Origin: Helicobacter monodelphidis
GTDB lineage: Bacteria; Campylobacterota; Campylobacteria; Campylobacterales; Helicobacteraceae
Direction of reading: 5' to 3'
DNA length: 59,214 bases
Assembly (NCBI RefSeq): GCF_003288845.1
Contig: NZ_NHYN01000012.1
Span: 1 to 59,214, forward strand
In this document: in pieces, positions 25,959 to 36,000 of the stretch
How the letters are laid out: every line of letters begins with the position of its first letter
How positions within the stretch are numbered: position 1 is the stretch's first letter
The notes under the pieces: model-generated
What the model was told of the DNA's origin: nothing
The model's input: only the letters and a program-made list of their open reading frames with translations
Databases searched by the model: none
Program-made: the position numbers and the translations under genes

Positions 25959-27259
25959 AGGATATTAAGTCTAAATATCTCTCATCAAAAAGAGCTTTTG
26001 TCGTCGCCTTTAGTGGTGGGAAAGATTCGACTTGTGTTTTACAGCTCGTCTATGAAATGCTTGTATCCTTGCCACAAGAGCAGAGACGACCGACATTTGC
26101 CATAGCCTCAAATACACTTGTAGAAGCTCCTCATATAGAGAGATTCCTGCAATCAGTCATCACTTCAATCAACAAACACGCAAGAGAAAATGGGATTCCA
26201 TTTGAGGTCATAGAAGTCGCACCAGAATCTAAAGATGAATTTTGGGTAAATCTCATCGGCAAAGGCTATCCAAGCCCGACAAGGACATTTCGCTGGTGCA
26301 CCGATAGATTGAAAATCACACCGACAAAATCAACAATTGCAAATATCACTCACAAGTTTGGAAGCGTGTTATTATGTCTTGGCACAAGAAAGCAAGAATC
26401 CACTAATCGCAAAAAATCTATGGAAAAACGTGTATTAAACGAAGATGGCTATTCACAGCACCATGAATTCCCAAACACTCTCACTTATTCACCGATAGCA
26501 CAATGGAGTACTGATGATGTCTGGGGATATTTGATTGGCAATAAACCGCTATGGGACAAAGACCATAGTGAGCTTTTTGCACTCTACTCTAAGGCAAGTG
26601 GCGATGAATGTCAATTTATCACGGATTTGAGACAAAGTAGCTGTGGCGGGAGTCGCTTTGGGTGCTGGGTTTGCACGGTGGTCAATGAGGATAAATCCCT
26701 ACAAGGCTTTATAGGTAATGGAGAATCTCATCTCAAGCCACTTAATGAGTTTCGCAATTTTATCAAAGATTTAAGGGAGAATCCACAATCAAGGGCAGAT
26801 TATAAGCGAGATGGCAGGGCTGTATATAAAGTCGGTGGGCTTGGACCGTTTTTAAGCTCAACACGAATTGAGATTCTACATAGGCTTTTGGAAGCTGAAA
26901 AGGATTTTAAAAACAATGGTGGAGATAATTTAATTTCAGATTCTCAAATCTTGGCTATTCAAGAAGAATGGGATAAAGATTTTGACTTTAATGATACTGC
27001 AATAAACCTAGCAAAGGAGTATAACAGAATGGAAAAATACGAAGTAAAAACGCAAAGTAATATTTTGCATAAAGAAATTTTAGAAGAAATCATAGCAAAT
27101 GATAGTGAGAATCTAGGATTAGATTCTCAAAAAGTAGAGAATGTCATTGCAAAAAGTATTGAAATTTTTAATGACAATGGCAAGACAAATGCTAATCGTA
27201 AAATCAAACAAGAAATTGAAAAAATACTTGATGATAAAACGAGCAAATCTCAATTCTAA
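25940..27259 (+). CDS. dndC: DNA phosphorothioation protein DndC
   Basis: DndC is an iron-sulfur, PAPS-reductase-like ATP pyrophosphatase that activates DNA for sulfur insertion into the backbone. The PP-loop SGGKDST lies near residue 25. Cysteines in RWCTDRLKI and in SCGGSRFGCWVC fit the Fe-S cluster ligands. The listed start is a TTG (25940) without a good ribosome site, and the homology begins only about 15 residues later. In the fused G13/G10 state translation would come from the rhodanese ATG. In the present G12 state DndC may be made weakly by re-initiation or not at all. The C-terminal 90 residues are a charged helical extension. DndD follows after 12 bases. Confidence 0.85.
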   Translation: MVAHTIEDIKSKYLSSKRAFVVAFSGGKDSTCVLQLVYEMLVSLPQEQRRPTFAIASNTLVEAPHIERFLQSVITSINKHARENGIPFEVIEVAPESKDEFWVNLIGKGYPSPTRTFRWCTDRLKITPTKSTIANITHKFGSVLLCLGTRKQESTNRKKSMEKRVLNEDGYSQHHEFPNTLTYSPIAQWSTDDVWGYLIGNKPLWDKDHSELFALYSKASGDECQFITDLRQSSCGGSRFGCWVCTVVNEDKSLQGFIGNGESHLKPLNEFRNFIKDLRENPQSRADYKRDGRAVYKVGGLGPFLSSTRIEILHRLLEAEKDFKNNGGDNLISDSQILAIQEEWDKDFDFNDTAINLAKEYNRMEKYEVKTQSNILHKEILEEIIANDSENLGLDSQKVENVIAKSIEIFNDNGKTNANRKIKQEIEKILDDKTSKSQF

Positions 27260-27271
27260 AAGGAATAATCA

Positions 27272-29296
27272 ATGTTTATAGAAAAAATTATAATTTGCAA
27301 TATATTTGCATATTATGACAAGGTTGAGGTAGATTTTATCCATATCCCAAATAAAAATCTCTATTTTATTTATGGCAAAAATGGCTATGGAAAAACAAGC
27401 TTTATCCGCTGTGCAAAGTTACTTTTTCTAGGAAGTGGGCTTTTGGAAGAAAATAATAAGATTCCAGAAATTATTGAGAGATTTGGTAAAAATATCAAGC
27501 TACCATCTCCTTATATATTTATCGAGGGAAGCAAGACAAATTCTTGGAATGGAATCCTCAATAAAACTGCAGTAAGCGAAGAAAAAAGAGAATATTATAT
27601 AGAGTTTCAAGGCAAAATTGACAATAAAGCTTTTTGCCTTAAGCGAAGTTGGAATAAGTCTTTTAAAACAAATGAATTAAATGAGAGTTTAGAATTAGTG
27701 ATTAATAATGAAACATATAAAAATGAAGAGGCTCAAAATGAAGTAAATAAATTTCTACCTCCTAATTTTGTAGAATTCTTTTTCTTTGATGGTGAAGAGA
27801 TTGAGGATATTAGCGATAATTTACGCTCTTCACTTAAAGAAAAAATTAGTGCAATTTTACAAATCACTCCGCTAGAATGTATCATTAAACAAATTGATAA
27901 GATAAAAGATGAATTAAATCAAAGCCAGATTCAAAATCAAGAAGAGAAAAATAGATTTGAAGTAAAGAAAAAAGAGTTAGAATTACATCAAACTAAGCTA
28001 GAAAATCTCAATAACGAAATTACTCAAATTGAAAATATGCTTCAAGAGGAACAAGATAAGAAAAAGTCCAAAGAAAATGAAAAAAGCACACTTATTGCCA
28101 ATCAAAGCGAACGACATAATGAGCTAGAACGACAAAGGGTTAAGCTTGAAGAGGATATTGCTACAACGAGAAACGAGCTTCCTAGCCTCTTACAATCTAT
28201 CGTCTTTACAAGCAATCCGAAGCTTATTACGAATCTAAAAAATGAAATCGATGAGATATACTCTAAAGCAAATAAAAGTGATATTGAGACGCTTAAAAGG
28301 CTTTTACCAGAAATAAAGCATTGTTTCTCTCAAATGCTTGATAGTATTAATGAAATACGAGATTCTAAGGCTTCAAATAAAATTTTAGATTCGCTAGATA
28401 CTTTGCCAGATTCACTGCAACAACGACTCACATATTCAAATTTACCATTCAATATTATTGAAAATATTAAAGATATGCTGATACGACTTGAAAGCAATAA
28501 TGCTAATAATCACATAAAAACAATGCAAAGATTAAAAAGAGATTTAAAAGAGATTAATGAAGAAATAAGGGATTTAAACCTTGATGATAGCACAAAAATT
28601 AAAGAAGATAATCTCAACGATGAAATAAACAAAATAGAAAGCCAGATAAAACAATATCAAGAAAAGTTAGATTCTAAGAAGGAAGGGAGAATGAAATTAA
28701 AAATTGAAGAAGAGAATTTAGAAAAAGATATTCATATTATCGAACAAAGAATTAATACAGAGAGAATTGATAATAAATTAAAAATATTAAAAAAACTAAG
28801 GACATATATAGAATCTTATAAAGATAAGCTAGTTATGCAACTTCGAGAAGATTTGCATACAAAGATTATAGAGAATTATAAGATTCTATTACCTGATGAT
28901 AATATCGCTGATTTAGAGATTAATAATGATTTTGAAATGACTTTAAAAGATAGTTATGGCAATAATATCAATGTGGCAAATCAAAGCAGTGGGCAAAAAC
29001 AGATTCTAGCTATTTCTATCTTTTGGGCATTAAGCAAACTCTCGCAATCCCAAATTCCGCTTATCATCGATACACCATTAAGTAGGATTGATAGGGCAAA
29101 TCGCAAAAGGATTATCCAGCAATATTATGCTAAGGGTGCAGAACAAGTAATTATACTTCCTCACGATGGCGAAATGGGATATGAGGAATATGAGTATTCT
29201 AAAACTTATCTTGCTGGATTATATAAGATAGATAATCCAAGTGATAGACAACACGCGACAATCAAAGAAGTAGCAATAGAAAATATACTTAATTAG
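27272..29296 (+). CDS. dndD: DNA phosphorothioation protein DndD (SMC-like ATPase)
   Basis: The 674-residue protein has a Walker A (YGKNGYGKTS, about residues 33–42), two long coiled-coil arms (about 200–300 and 410–520) around a central hinge-like region, and a C-terminal half with the ABC signature SSGQKQILA and Walker B IPLIIDTPLSRID. This is the DndD layout; DndD is thought to nick or deform DNA during phosphorothioate insertion. It follows dndC by 12 bases with AAAGGA before the ATG and precedes the DndE-like gene by 14. Generic RecN/SbcC-like ATPase is the alternative, but the neighbours fix the call. Confidence 0.87.
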   Translation: MFIEKIIICNIFAYYDKVEVDFIHIPNKNLYFIYGKNGYGKTSFIRCAKLLFLGSGLLEENNKIPEIIERFGKNIKLPSPYIFIEGSKTNSWNGILNKTAVSEEKREYYIEFQGKIDNKAFCLKRSWNKSFKTNELNESLELVINNETYKNEEAQNEVNKFLPPNFVEFFFFDGEEIEDISDNLRSSLKEKISAILQITPLECIIKQIDKIKDELNQSQIQNQEEKNRFEVKKKELELHQTKLENLNNEITQIENMLQEEQDKKKSKENEKSTLIANQSERHNELERQRVKLEEDIATTRNELPSLLQSIVFTSNPKLITNLKNEIDEIYSKANKSDIETLKRLLPEIKHCFSQMLDSINEIRDSKASNKILDSLDTLPDSLQQRLTYSNLPFNIIENIKDMLIRLESNNANNHIKTMQRLKRDLKEINEEIRDLNLDDSTKIKEDNLNDEINKIESQIKQYQEKLDSKKEGRMKLKIEEENLEKDIHIIEQRINTERIDNKLKILKKLRTYIESYKDKLVMQLREDLHTKIIENYKILLPDDNIADLEINNDFEMTLKDSYGNNINVANQSSGQKQILAISIFWALSKLSQSQIPLIIDTPLSRIDRANRKRIIQQYYAKGAEQVIILPHDGEMGYEEYEYSKTYLAGLYKIDNPSDRQHATIKEVAIENILN

Positions 29297-29310
29297 GACG
29301 GAGGAAAGAA

Positions 29311-30828
29311 ATGGCAGATTTTTATACAAATAAAGCAGAGGAGTATTTGATTCAAAGAATTATTGGCAGAGATGGTTTAGGATTTAGTCCCGATACTTTG
29401 CCTAAATATTTCATACTGCGTCTCGCCCTCTCTCTTGCCCTTAAACTCCCACATCTCCCACTTCATTCACCAGAATGGGAGAGGAAACGATTAGATGCTC
29501 AAAGAGATAAAGAATATCATTTAGAGCAACTCACAGGCAAAGGAAAATCCAAACAAGAAGACTTTGATAGCCTCACACGAAGCATATTCTATATCAACCA
29601 CAAAGATGAACTCAATGACAAAAATATTGATATTTTTTCTCACGATGAAAAATACTTAGAGATTCTCTCCAAGTACATTCATCGCGGTTTGTATGAGATA
29701 CACAATACTTGGAAAAATAATGACTGCTTTTATCAATGGTGTATTGATAATCTCAAACTTGACTTCCCCCCACAATCGCACAAAAATATAGAATCTTCCA
29801 CACAAAATAAGGATTTATTTGAACAAATCAAACAATATTTTTCAAAATTCAGTATTGATGTAGAGCATATCAATACCACACAATCCTATCGTCACGATAT
29901 TTGCCGCATACAGATACTTGATTCTAGTAAAATAGAATCATTTAAAAATAAAGCAAAAAATCTCGAAGATGAACTCGGCGTAGAGAGCGTATTGTTGCAA
30001 TCGTGTAAAGAAAATAATCTCTCCAAAACCTATGATATTCAAGTGGCAAAACCACAAGATAAATGGAGCAAAATCACTAAAGATGACTTTAAACAAGGCA
30101 TAGAATCTCTTCATACTAAGGACTACAAGCTAGGAATCTTCGCAGGATTTGGTATCGATAAAAATCCTTATTGTTTTGATTTGGCTTCAGCCCCTCATCT
30201 CTTTGCCGCAGGGGCAACCGGGAGTGGAAAAACGATTTTATTGCAAAATATCATTATCTCTTTGCTAAAAAATAAAAATCGCATTGATATTATCATCATA
30301 GACCCCAAAAATGGCACAGACTATAAAATTTTTGAATCTCACTTGGAAGAATTTATTATCGATATGCGTCAAGCAAGTAAAAAGCTTGATGAATATATCG
30401 ATGAAATGGAGGAGCGTTACAAGCTACTTGCAGGGCATAATGCAGATGATATAAACGCACTTAATCTTCCTTATCAAGTCATCATCATCGATGAACTAAA
30501 CGACCTTGTGATGAGTGATAAAACGATAAATGACAAACTCACACGACTAGCCCAAAAATCTCGTCAAGCAGGAATCCACCTCATACTTGGCACACAGAGA
30601 CCAGATTCTAAAGTTTTCACAGGAGGCTTGCGGAGCAATATCCCTACTAGAATCGCCCTCAAAGTTTCTAAGGCAAGTGATTCACGAATAATCCTTGATG
30701 AAAATGGTGCAGAAAAGTTACTTGGGCAAGGCGATATGCTTATCAAAACCACAAAGTCAAGTGAGCTTAAACGCGTGTTTGGCGCGAAGTTAGAGGCTAG
30801 TGAGATACAATCTCTCATTGTAAGATAA
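29311..30828 (+). CDS. dndE: DndE-like N-terminal domain fused to FtsK/HerA-type ATPase
   Basis: The first 60 or so residues (LGFSPDTLPKYFILRLALSLAL) resemble the small DndE protein, which binds nicked DNA. The C-terminal part from about residue 270 is an FtsK/SpoIIIE-type motor: Walker A GATGSGKT, Walker B VIIIDELND, the GTQRPDSKVFTGGLRSNIP sensor region and GQGDMLIKT. Free-standing DndE is about 110–130 residues, so this 505-residue form is a fusion. It has the strongest ribosome site in the operon (GGAGGAAAG). A translocase here suggests DNA tracking during modification. I am sure of the motor and moderately sure of the DndE part. Confidence 0.75.
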   Translation: MADFYTNKAEEYLIQRIIGRDGLGFSPDTLPKYFILRLALSLALKLPHLPLHSPEWERKRLDAQRDKEYHLEQLTGKGKSKQEDFDSLTRSIFYINHKDELNDKNIDIFSHDEKYLEILSKYIHRGLYEIHNTWKNNDCFYQWCIDNLKLDFPPQSHKNIESSTQNKDLFEQIKQYFSKFSIDVEHINTTQSYRHDICRIQILDSSKIESFKNKAKNLEDELGVESVLLQSCKENNLSKTYDIQVAKPQDKWSKITKDDFKQGIESLHTKDYKLGIFAGFGIDKNPYCFDLASAPHLFAAGATGSGKTILLQNIIISLLKNKNRIDIIIIDPKNGTDYKIFESHLEEFIIDMRQASKKLDEYIDEMEERYKLLAGHNADDINALNLPYQVIIIDELNDLVMSDKTINDKLTRLAQKSRQAGIHLILGTQRPDSKVFTGGLRSNIPTRIALKVSKASDSRIILDENGAEKLLGQGDMLIKTTKSSELKRVFGAKLEASEIQSLIVR

Positions 30829-31104
30829 ATGATTTTTTTTACAACCTACCAACTTTATGATATGGATTGTGTTGTTTGAAAATACTTAGACAATAGCACC
30901 ACATATCTAAGATTCTTTATTTTACTTAATCACACTATCGCCCTTTTAGCGCATTTTCACATCATTTATGCTAAAATCTTGGTTTTTTATAGCAATATTC
31001 ACAGATTGTCATAGCTTTTTGGCAAAGTCTCACAACATAGATAATTTATAGAATCTTAACTTATATAAAACACAACACTTGGCTTGATGGTTTTGGAGGT
31101 TATT

Positions 31105-32067
31105 ATGCAGCATTCACATAAAAAGCTTACATTTTTGGCACTTGCACAAGCAGTGCTAGAGGAGAGCAAAATCCCGCTTAATGCAGGGCAAATATGGGAG
31201 GAGGCACAAGCAAAAGGCTTGGATAAGGAACTAGGGAGTATTGGCAAAACACCTAGACGAACACTTGAGGCGAGACTCTACACAGACATTAAAAGCGAAG
31301 ATTCTCCCTTCATATTTGCCTCAAAGAAGCCCACGACTTTATGGCTCAAATCTCGCGAAAGTGAGCTAGATAAGCCACATATAGAGGAGCAGATTTTAGA
31401 GAGTGAAAAAGTTTCAATGCAAAAAAGTAAATTTAAAGAACGCGATTTGCACCCATTGCTTGTGAAGTATTTGAGTGAAAATGAGCATTTCAGACTCTAT
31501 TGCAAGACAATCCGCCACGAAACAAGCAAGAAATCTCAAAGTGGGCAGGATAAATGGAATTACCCTGACATTGTTGGGATTCACTTCGCATTTAGTGATG
31601 ATTATGAGAGCGAGACTTTGGAATTACTTGATGCTATCGGCTATTCGAACTATAAACTTTGCTCTTTTGAGCTAAAAATTGCTTTAAATTTTAGCAACCT
31701 CAAAGAATCTTATTTCCAAGCCGTCTCTAATTCAAGTTGGGCGAATGAGGGATATTTGGTGGTATTTGAGGAGATTGATGATGAGATTCTCACTGAATTA
31801 AGGCGGCTAAATACGAGCTTTGGGATTGGGGTGATTCAGCTGACAAGTGATATTGTAAGCTCAAAAATCCTCTTATCCTCACAAAGTAGGGATATAGATA
31901 GTGAAACACTCAATATGCTTGTGAGTAAGAATCCTAATTTTAGGGACTTTGTGGATTCTGTGGTAAAAGATATTGACATTAGAGATGAAAAGCGAATCGT
32001 CAAGGATAGCTATGATGAGATTCTCAACGACAAAGAGTTAGAAAAATATTTGAAAGATAAAAAATAG
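31105..32067 (+). CDS. hrgA: HrgA-like HARE-HTH / PD-(D/E)XK nuclease
   Basis: The 320-residue protein starts with a HARE-HTH domain (about residues 4–75, KKLTFLALAQAVLEES through GKTPRRTLEARLYTDI), which I recognise from H. pylori HrgA. A C-terminal nuclease-like domain has a PD...ExK signature: YPDIVGI near 154 and FELKIAL at 189–191. HARE-HTH domains are predicted readers of modified DNA. I chose the ATG at 31105 with GGAGG 6 bases upstream; upstream TTG/ATG codons in frame lack spacing. It lies 276 bases after the Dnd genes, without other genes between. I infer a restriction partner for the Dnd modification, but it may be independent. Confidence 0.75.
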   Translation: MQHSHKKLTFLALAQAVLEESKIPLNAGQIWEEAQAKGLDKELGSIGKTPRRTLEARLYTDIKSEDSPFIFASKKPTTLWLKSRESELDKPHIEEQILESEKVSMQKSKFKERDLHPLLVKYLSENEHFRLYCKTIRHETSKKSQSGQDKWNYPDIVGIHFAFSDDYESETLELLDAIGYSNYKLCSFELKIALNFSNLKESYFQAVSNSSWANEGYLVVFEEIDDEILTELRRLNTSFGIGVIQLTSDIVSSKILLSSQSRDIDSETLNMLVSKNPNFRDFVDSVVKDIDIRDEKRIVKDSYDEILNDKELEKYLKDKK

Positions 32068-32271
32068 AAAACAATACTTAAATCCTACTATAATGGCATG
32101 AAAATGGCTTGTTGCCCTATCTGCTATCAAACAACTTATGACAAAAATATGTTCCTTAATCTACAAAAACTCATCTCATGAAAGATTAAGGTTAAGCTAA
32201 AAACAAAAGACAAAATGCTAAACACCACAAAGACTGGAACAAGATTTAAATTTAATCCTCATCGCTAAAAT

Positions 32272-32288
32272 ATGTTTCACATGAAACA
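32272..32288. repeat. parS-like near-palindrome, right island boundary copy
   Basis: ATGTTTCACATGAAACA is identical in sequence and orientation to 15789–15805. It lies 3 bases before the stop of the minus-strand ABC gene. The 204 bases before it (32068–32271) contain no gene I can recognise. Confidence 0.7.
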
Positions 32289-32290
32289 TA

Positions 32291-33016
32291 TTAACGAATA
32301 AACGCAATTACTTCTTCTCTTTTACTCTGTGCAAATTCTTCTTTTGTACCATATTCAATAATTTTCCCCTCAAAAAGCATAGCAATGTCGTCTGCTGATT
32401 TAAAGCTCTCCTTAATGTCATGGCTAATTAAGATAGAAGTTACATGCAATTCGTCTTGCAAGTGGCGAATCATTTGTGTAATATGATTGCTTGAAATAGG
32501 GTCTAAACCACTTGTAGGTTCATCGTACAAAATCACCTTAGGATTCATCGCAATACTTCTCGCAAGCCCAACTCTCTTTTTCATACCACCACTCAATTCA
32601 TCAGGAAAAAGATTTAAAACAACATTAGGCTTTAAACCTACAAGTTCTAATTTCTCACAAACAATGCGATAAATCTCCTTTTCACTCATCAAAGTATGCT
32701 CCCTTAAGGGAAATGCAACATTCTCAAACACATTCTTAGAGTCAAACAATGCACCTGATTGAAACAAGAATCCAATCTGTTTGCGAATTTCATACAATCT
32801 CTTTATTGAAAGCTGTGTAATATTTTCGCCACCTATCAAAATATCTCCGCGATTAGGCTCAATCAAACGCACAATTAACTTAATAATTGTTGATTTTCCC
32901 CCACCAGATGTCCCGAAAATGACGGTTGTGCGTCCGGGTTTAATGGTTAGATTCACGCCTCTTAAAATTTCCCGCTCTCCAAAAGATTTGTATATATTTC
33001 TCAATTCAATTTTCAT
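32291..33016 (-). CDS. ABC transporter ATPase (MlaF/Ttg2A-like)
   Basis: The 241-residue ATPase has Walker A GTSGGGKST (35–43), the signature LSGGMKKRV and Walker B VILYDEPTSGLD. The LSGGMKKRVGLARSI and IGFLFQSGALFDSKNVFENVAFPL segments are typical of MlaF, the ATPase of phospholipid-trafficking ABC systems. No permease (MlaE) or MCE-domain gene is adjacent. Its start overlaps the end of the RND gene by 11 bases, so the two are co-transcribed. It could instead serve a permease encoded elsewhere. Confidence 0.85.
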   Translation of the reverse strand: MKIELRNIYKSFGEREILRGVNLTIKPGRTTVIFGTSGGGKSTIIKLIVRLIEPNRGDILIGGENITQLSIKRLYEIRKQIGFLFQSGALFDSKNVFENVAFPLREHTLMSEKEIYRIVCEKLELVGLKPNVVLNLFPDELSGGMKKRVGLARSIAMNPKVILYDEPTSGLDPISSNHITQMIRHLQDELHVTSILISHDIKESFKSADDIAMLFEGKIIEYGTKEEFAQSKREEVIAFIR

Positions 33017-36000
33017 ATTTTACTCTCTTAGCAAATCGAATCTTATTTAAAATTTTATCTTTCAATGATTCTCTTTGTGGCTTAGACTGACGATTTTGAT
33101 GGATCAGAGCATAAATCAAAGGTAAATAGTAAAGATTCAGAACCGTTCCCCACGCAAGTCCAAAGCCCAAACAAATAGCTAGAGGTTGCAAAATCACCGC
33201 TTGCCCAGATGGAAAAAAAATCAATGTAGCCAATCCAATAAAAGTTGTAATAGAGGTTAGCATAATAGGTCTCAGACGTTTGGTTGCATTTGCAAAAAAT
33301 TCCTGCACATTCTTTGCCTTGCGTAAAAAATCAAGCATTACAATCCCATCATTTACAACAACTCCACACAACCCCAAAAGCCCAAGCAAAGAAGTCATAG
33401 ATAAGTTTACGCCCATAATCAAATGCCCAAGAACCGCACCAAGCAAAGATAGTGGAATTACAGAAAGAACGGCAAAAGAAATCGCTAAAGAATTAAACAT
33501 TAAAAGCAAAGTTATAAAAATTAATGATAGGGCAACTGCACTTGCAATAATCATATCCTGAAAGAGAATCACATTTTGTTCATATTCTCCGCCTAAACGC
33601 ACAGCAATACCTTGCTGTTTGAATTCTTCCAATGTAGGATTTAAAAGCGACAATATCGAATTTGCATTCGTTTCTTCAGCATTCACATTAATTGAAAGAG
33701 TACGTGTACGATCACCCTCTTGCTTTTTTATACGTTCAATGGTTTGTTGTTCAGTGATTGTTGCAACATCTTTTAATAATACCTGTTTTTCTCCAGTATT
33801 TACCACAAAATATTTCAATGTATTCAAGTCATCTTTATATGTATCTTCGATTCTTATCTGAACAATCCCATCAGAATCAAGGCTTTTTCCACGTTTTGCA
33901 AACAAAAAAGAATCACTTAAGGCAGCACTCAACTTACCCTCATTCAGCCCTAAGCTTTCTCCATAATTATTGATAGAAATTTTTAACTCCGTAATTCCAT
34001 CTTTCAAATCATCTTGCACATCTCTTATGCCACTTAACCCCTCTGCTTCCGCCTTTAACCTCTTTAAAGCAGAAGCGACTTTCTCATTAGAACCAATTAG
34101 AGAAATTTCTATATCTGCATCTGTAATACCCGTTTGCACAGACTGCACAGAAAATTCTACAAAATCCTTATCGCTAATATAAGCCTGAATCTTCTCATTT
34201 AGTTCTTTTGCAATAATAAAACTTTTTACCACACGTCGCCCTTCATTACGTTCCTCAAACCAATCAAATGCAAGGATAGGCGTAATGTAACGTTCCAAAA
34301 AATTATCCTCCATTGCATCTTCTAATTCCACTTTTACCATAAACACATTACTTGCTTGTTCTGACTCCATACCCTTTTGGCGAAATCCGCTAAAAGCAGA
34401 AGTTGAACGGATAAAATATTGTTCCTTGTGGGAAAGAATCTCTTTTTCTAAGCCATTAACAGCTTTAATAGTCTCTTCAAGAGTATAAGAACTAGGTAGT
34501 TGCCCATTGATATGAATCTCATTGCCATCAAAAGTTGTAAAAAGTTGATATTTCATAAAAGCATAAATAAAGCAACCAATCGTTAAAATCGGCACAACAA
34601 CCAAAAAAAGTGTAACTGCAAGCTTTCTCCATGCAAAAATCCATTTCAAAGAAGCATAATACATTTTTAGCACTCTACCCCAACGACGTTGTTTTTCAGC
34701 CTTACTAAGAGTATGGGCGGCATGCAGAGGTAAAAAGAAAAAAGATTCAAGCAAAGAGGCAATAATTAAAATAACAATGGCAGCAGGAATGAGTTTAGCA
34801 AATGTACCAACATCTCCGCGTATAAAAAACATCGGCAAAAACGCACAAATTGTTGTTACAGCCGCAACAACAACTGGTAAAATTACCTCTTTTGTGCCGT
34901 CAAATGCTGCTTGCATAGGGCTTTTTCCCTGCTCAATGTGCCTTTGAATATTTTCAGAAACAATAATCGCATCATCAACAAGAATCCCCACAGCAATTAA
35001 TGCACCCAATAAACTAATGAGATTCAAACTATAACCAAGAATATAAAAAATTAATGCACCCAACAAGAATGCAAATGGAATACCAAGTGAGACAACAAAA
35101 GCTATACGCTTGTTAATCAAAAGCCACATACACCCACCCACAAGCAAAAATCCAAGAGTAATATTCGAAATAACCGTACTTAAGCGATTGCTTACAGGAA
35201 TAGAACTATCTAGCGAAATAGAAAAAGTAAGATAAGGAAAAGCAGTCTTTAAACGTTCTACTTCCTCTTTAACTCTCTTTGAAAGAGCTATTGCATTGCC
35301 CTTCTCATCTTTAGAGATATTGATTGTGAATGATGGAAAACCATTAAAGCTAGAATGCGTACTGCTTTCACCATAGCCATAATAAACCTCTGCAAATTCA
35401 CGCATTAAAATCCGCTTACCGCCCACACTTACAAGAGTATTGAGTAATTCCTGTGGGTCCTTTTTACCATAGGTTGTAGAAAGGTAATATTGTGCTTCAC
35501 GGGTTTCAATTGTACCTAATGGAAAAATATACGAAAGATTGGCGATAAAACTTGCGACTTCTTGAGCATTCAGCCCATATGCCTTTAGTTTACTTGAATC
35601 AATACGAATCTGAATTTCTTTCTCTGCTTCGCCCAAAAGTTGCACATTACTTAAATTTGGAATTGCTGCAAGCCTCTTTCTTACCTCCTTCGCTTCGCTC
35701 AATAGCTGATCTTTATTTAAAATTGCCTCACCATTACGAACTTGTGAAGAAATAGCAACAAGAATTAATGGCATTTGAATATCAACATTCTGTGCAATAG
35801 GTTCGTCCATATCACTAGGCAAATTAGGACGTGAAAGTGCAATTGCATCTTTAATACGATTTAATGTGTCACTTTTATCGCTCCCATTCGCTAACTCAAC
35901 AATCATACTAAAAAAACCAGATTGTATTGTGGATTCTATTTTTGTAATGGCTGGAATAGAACGTAATTGGTCCTCAATATCACTCACCGCCATTTTATCC

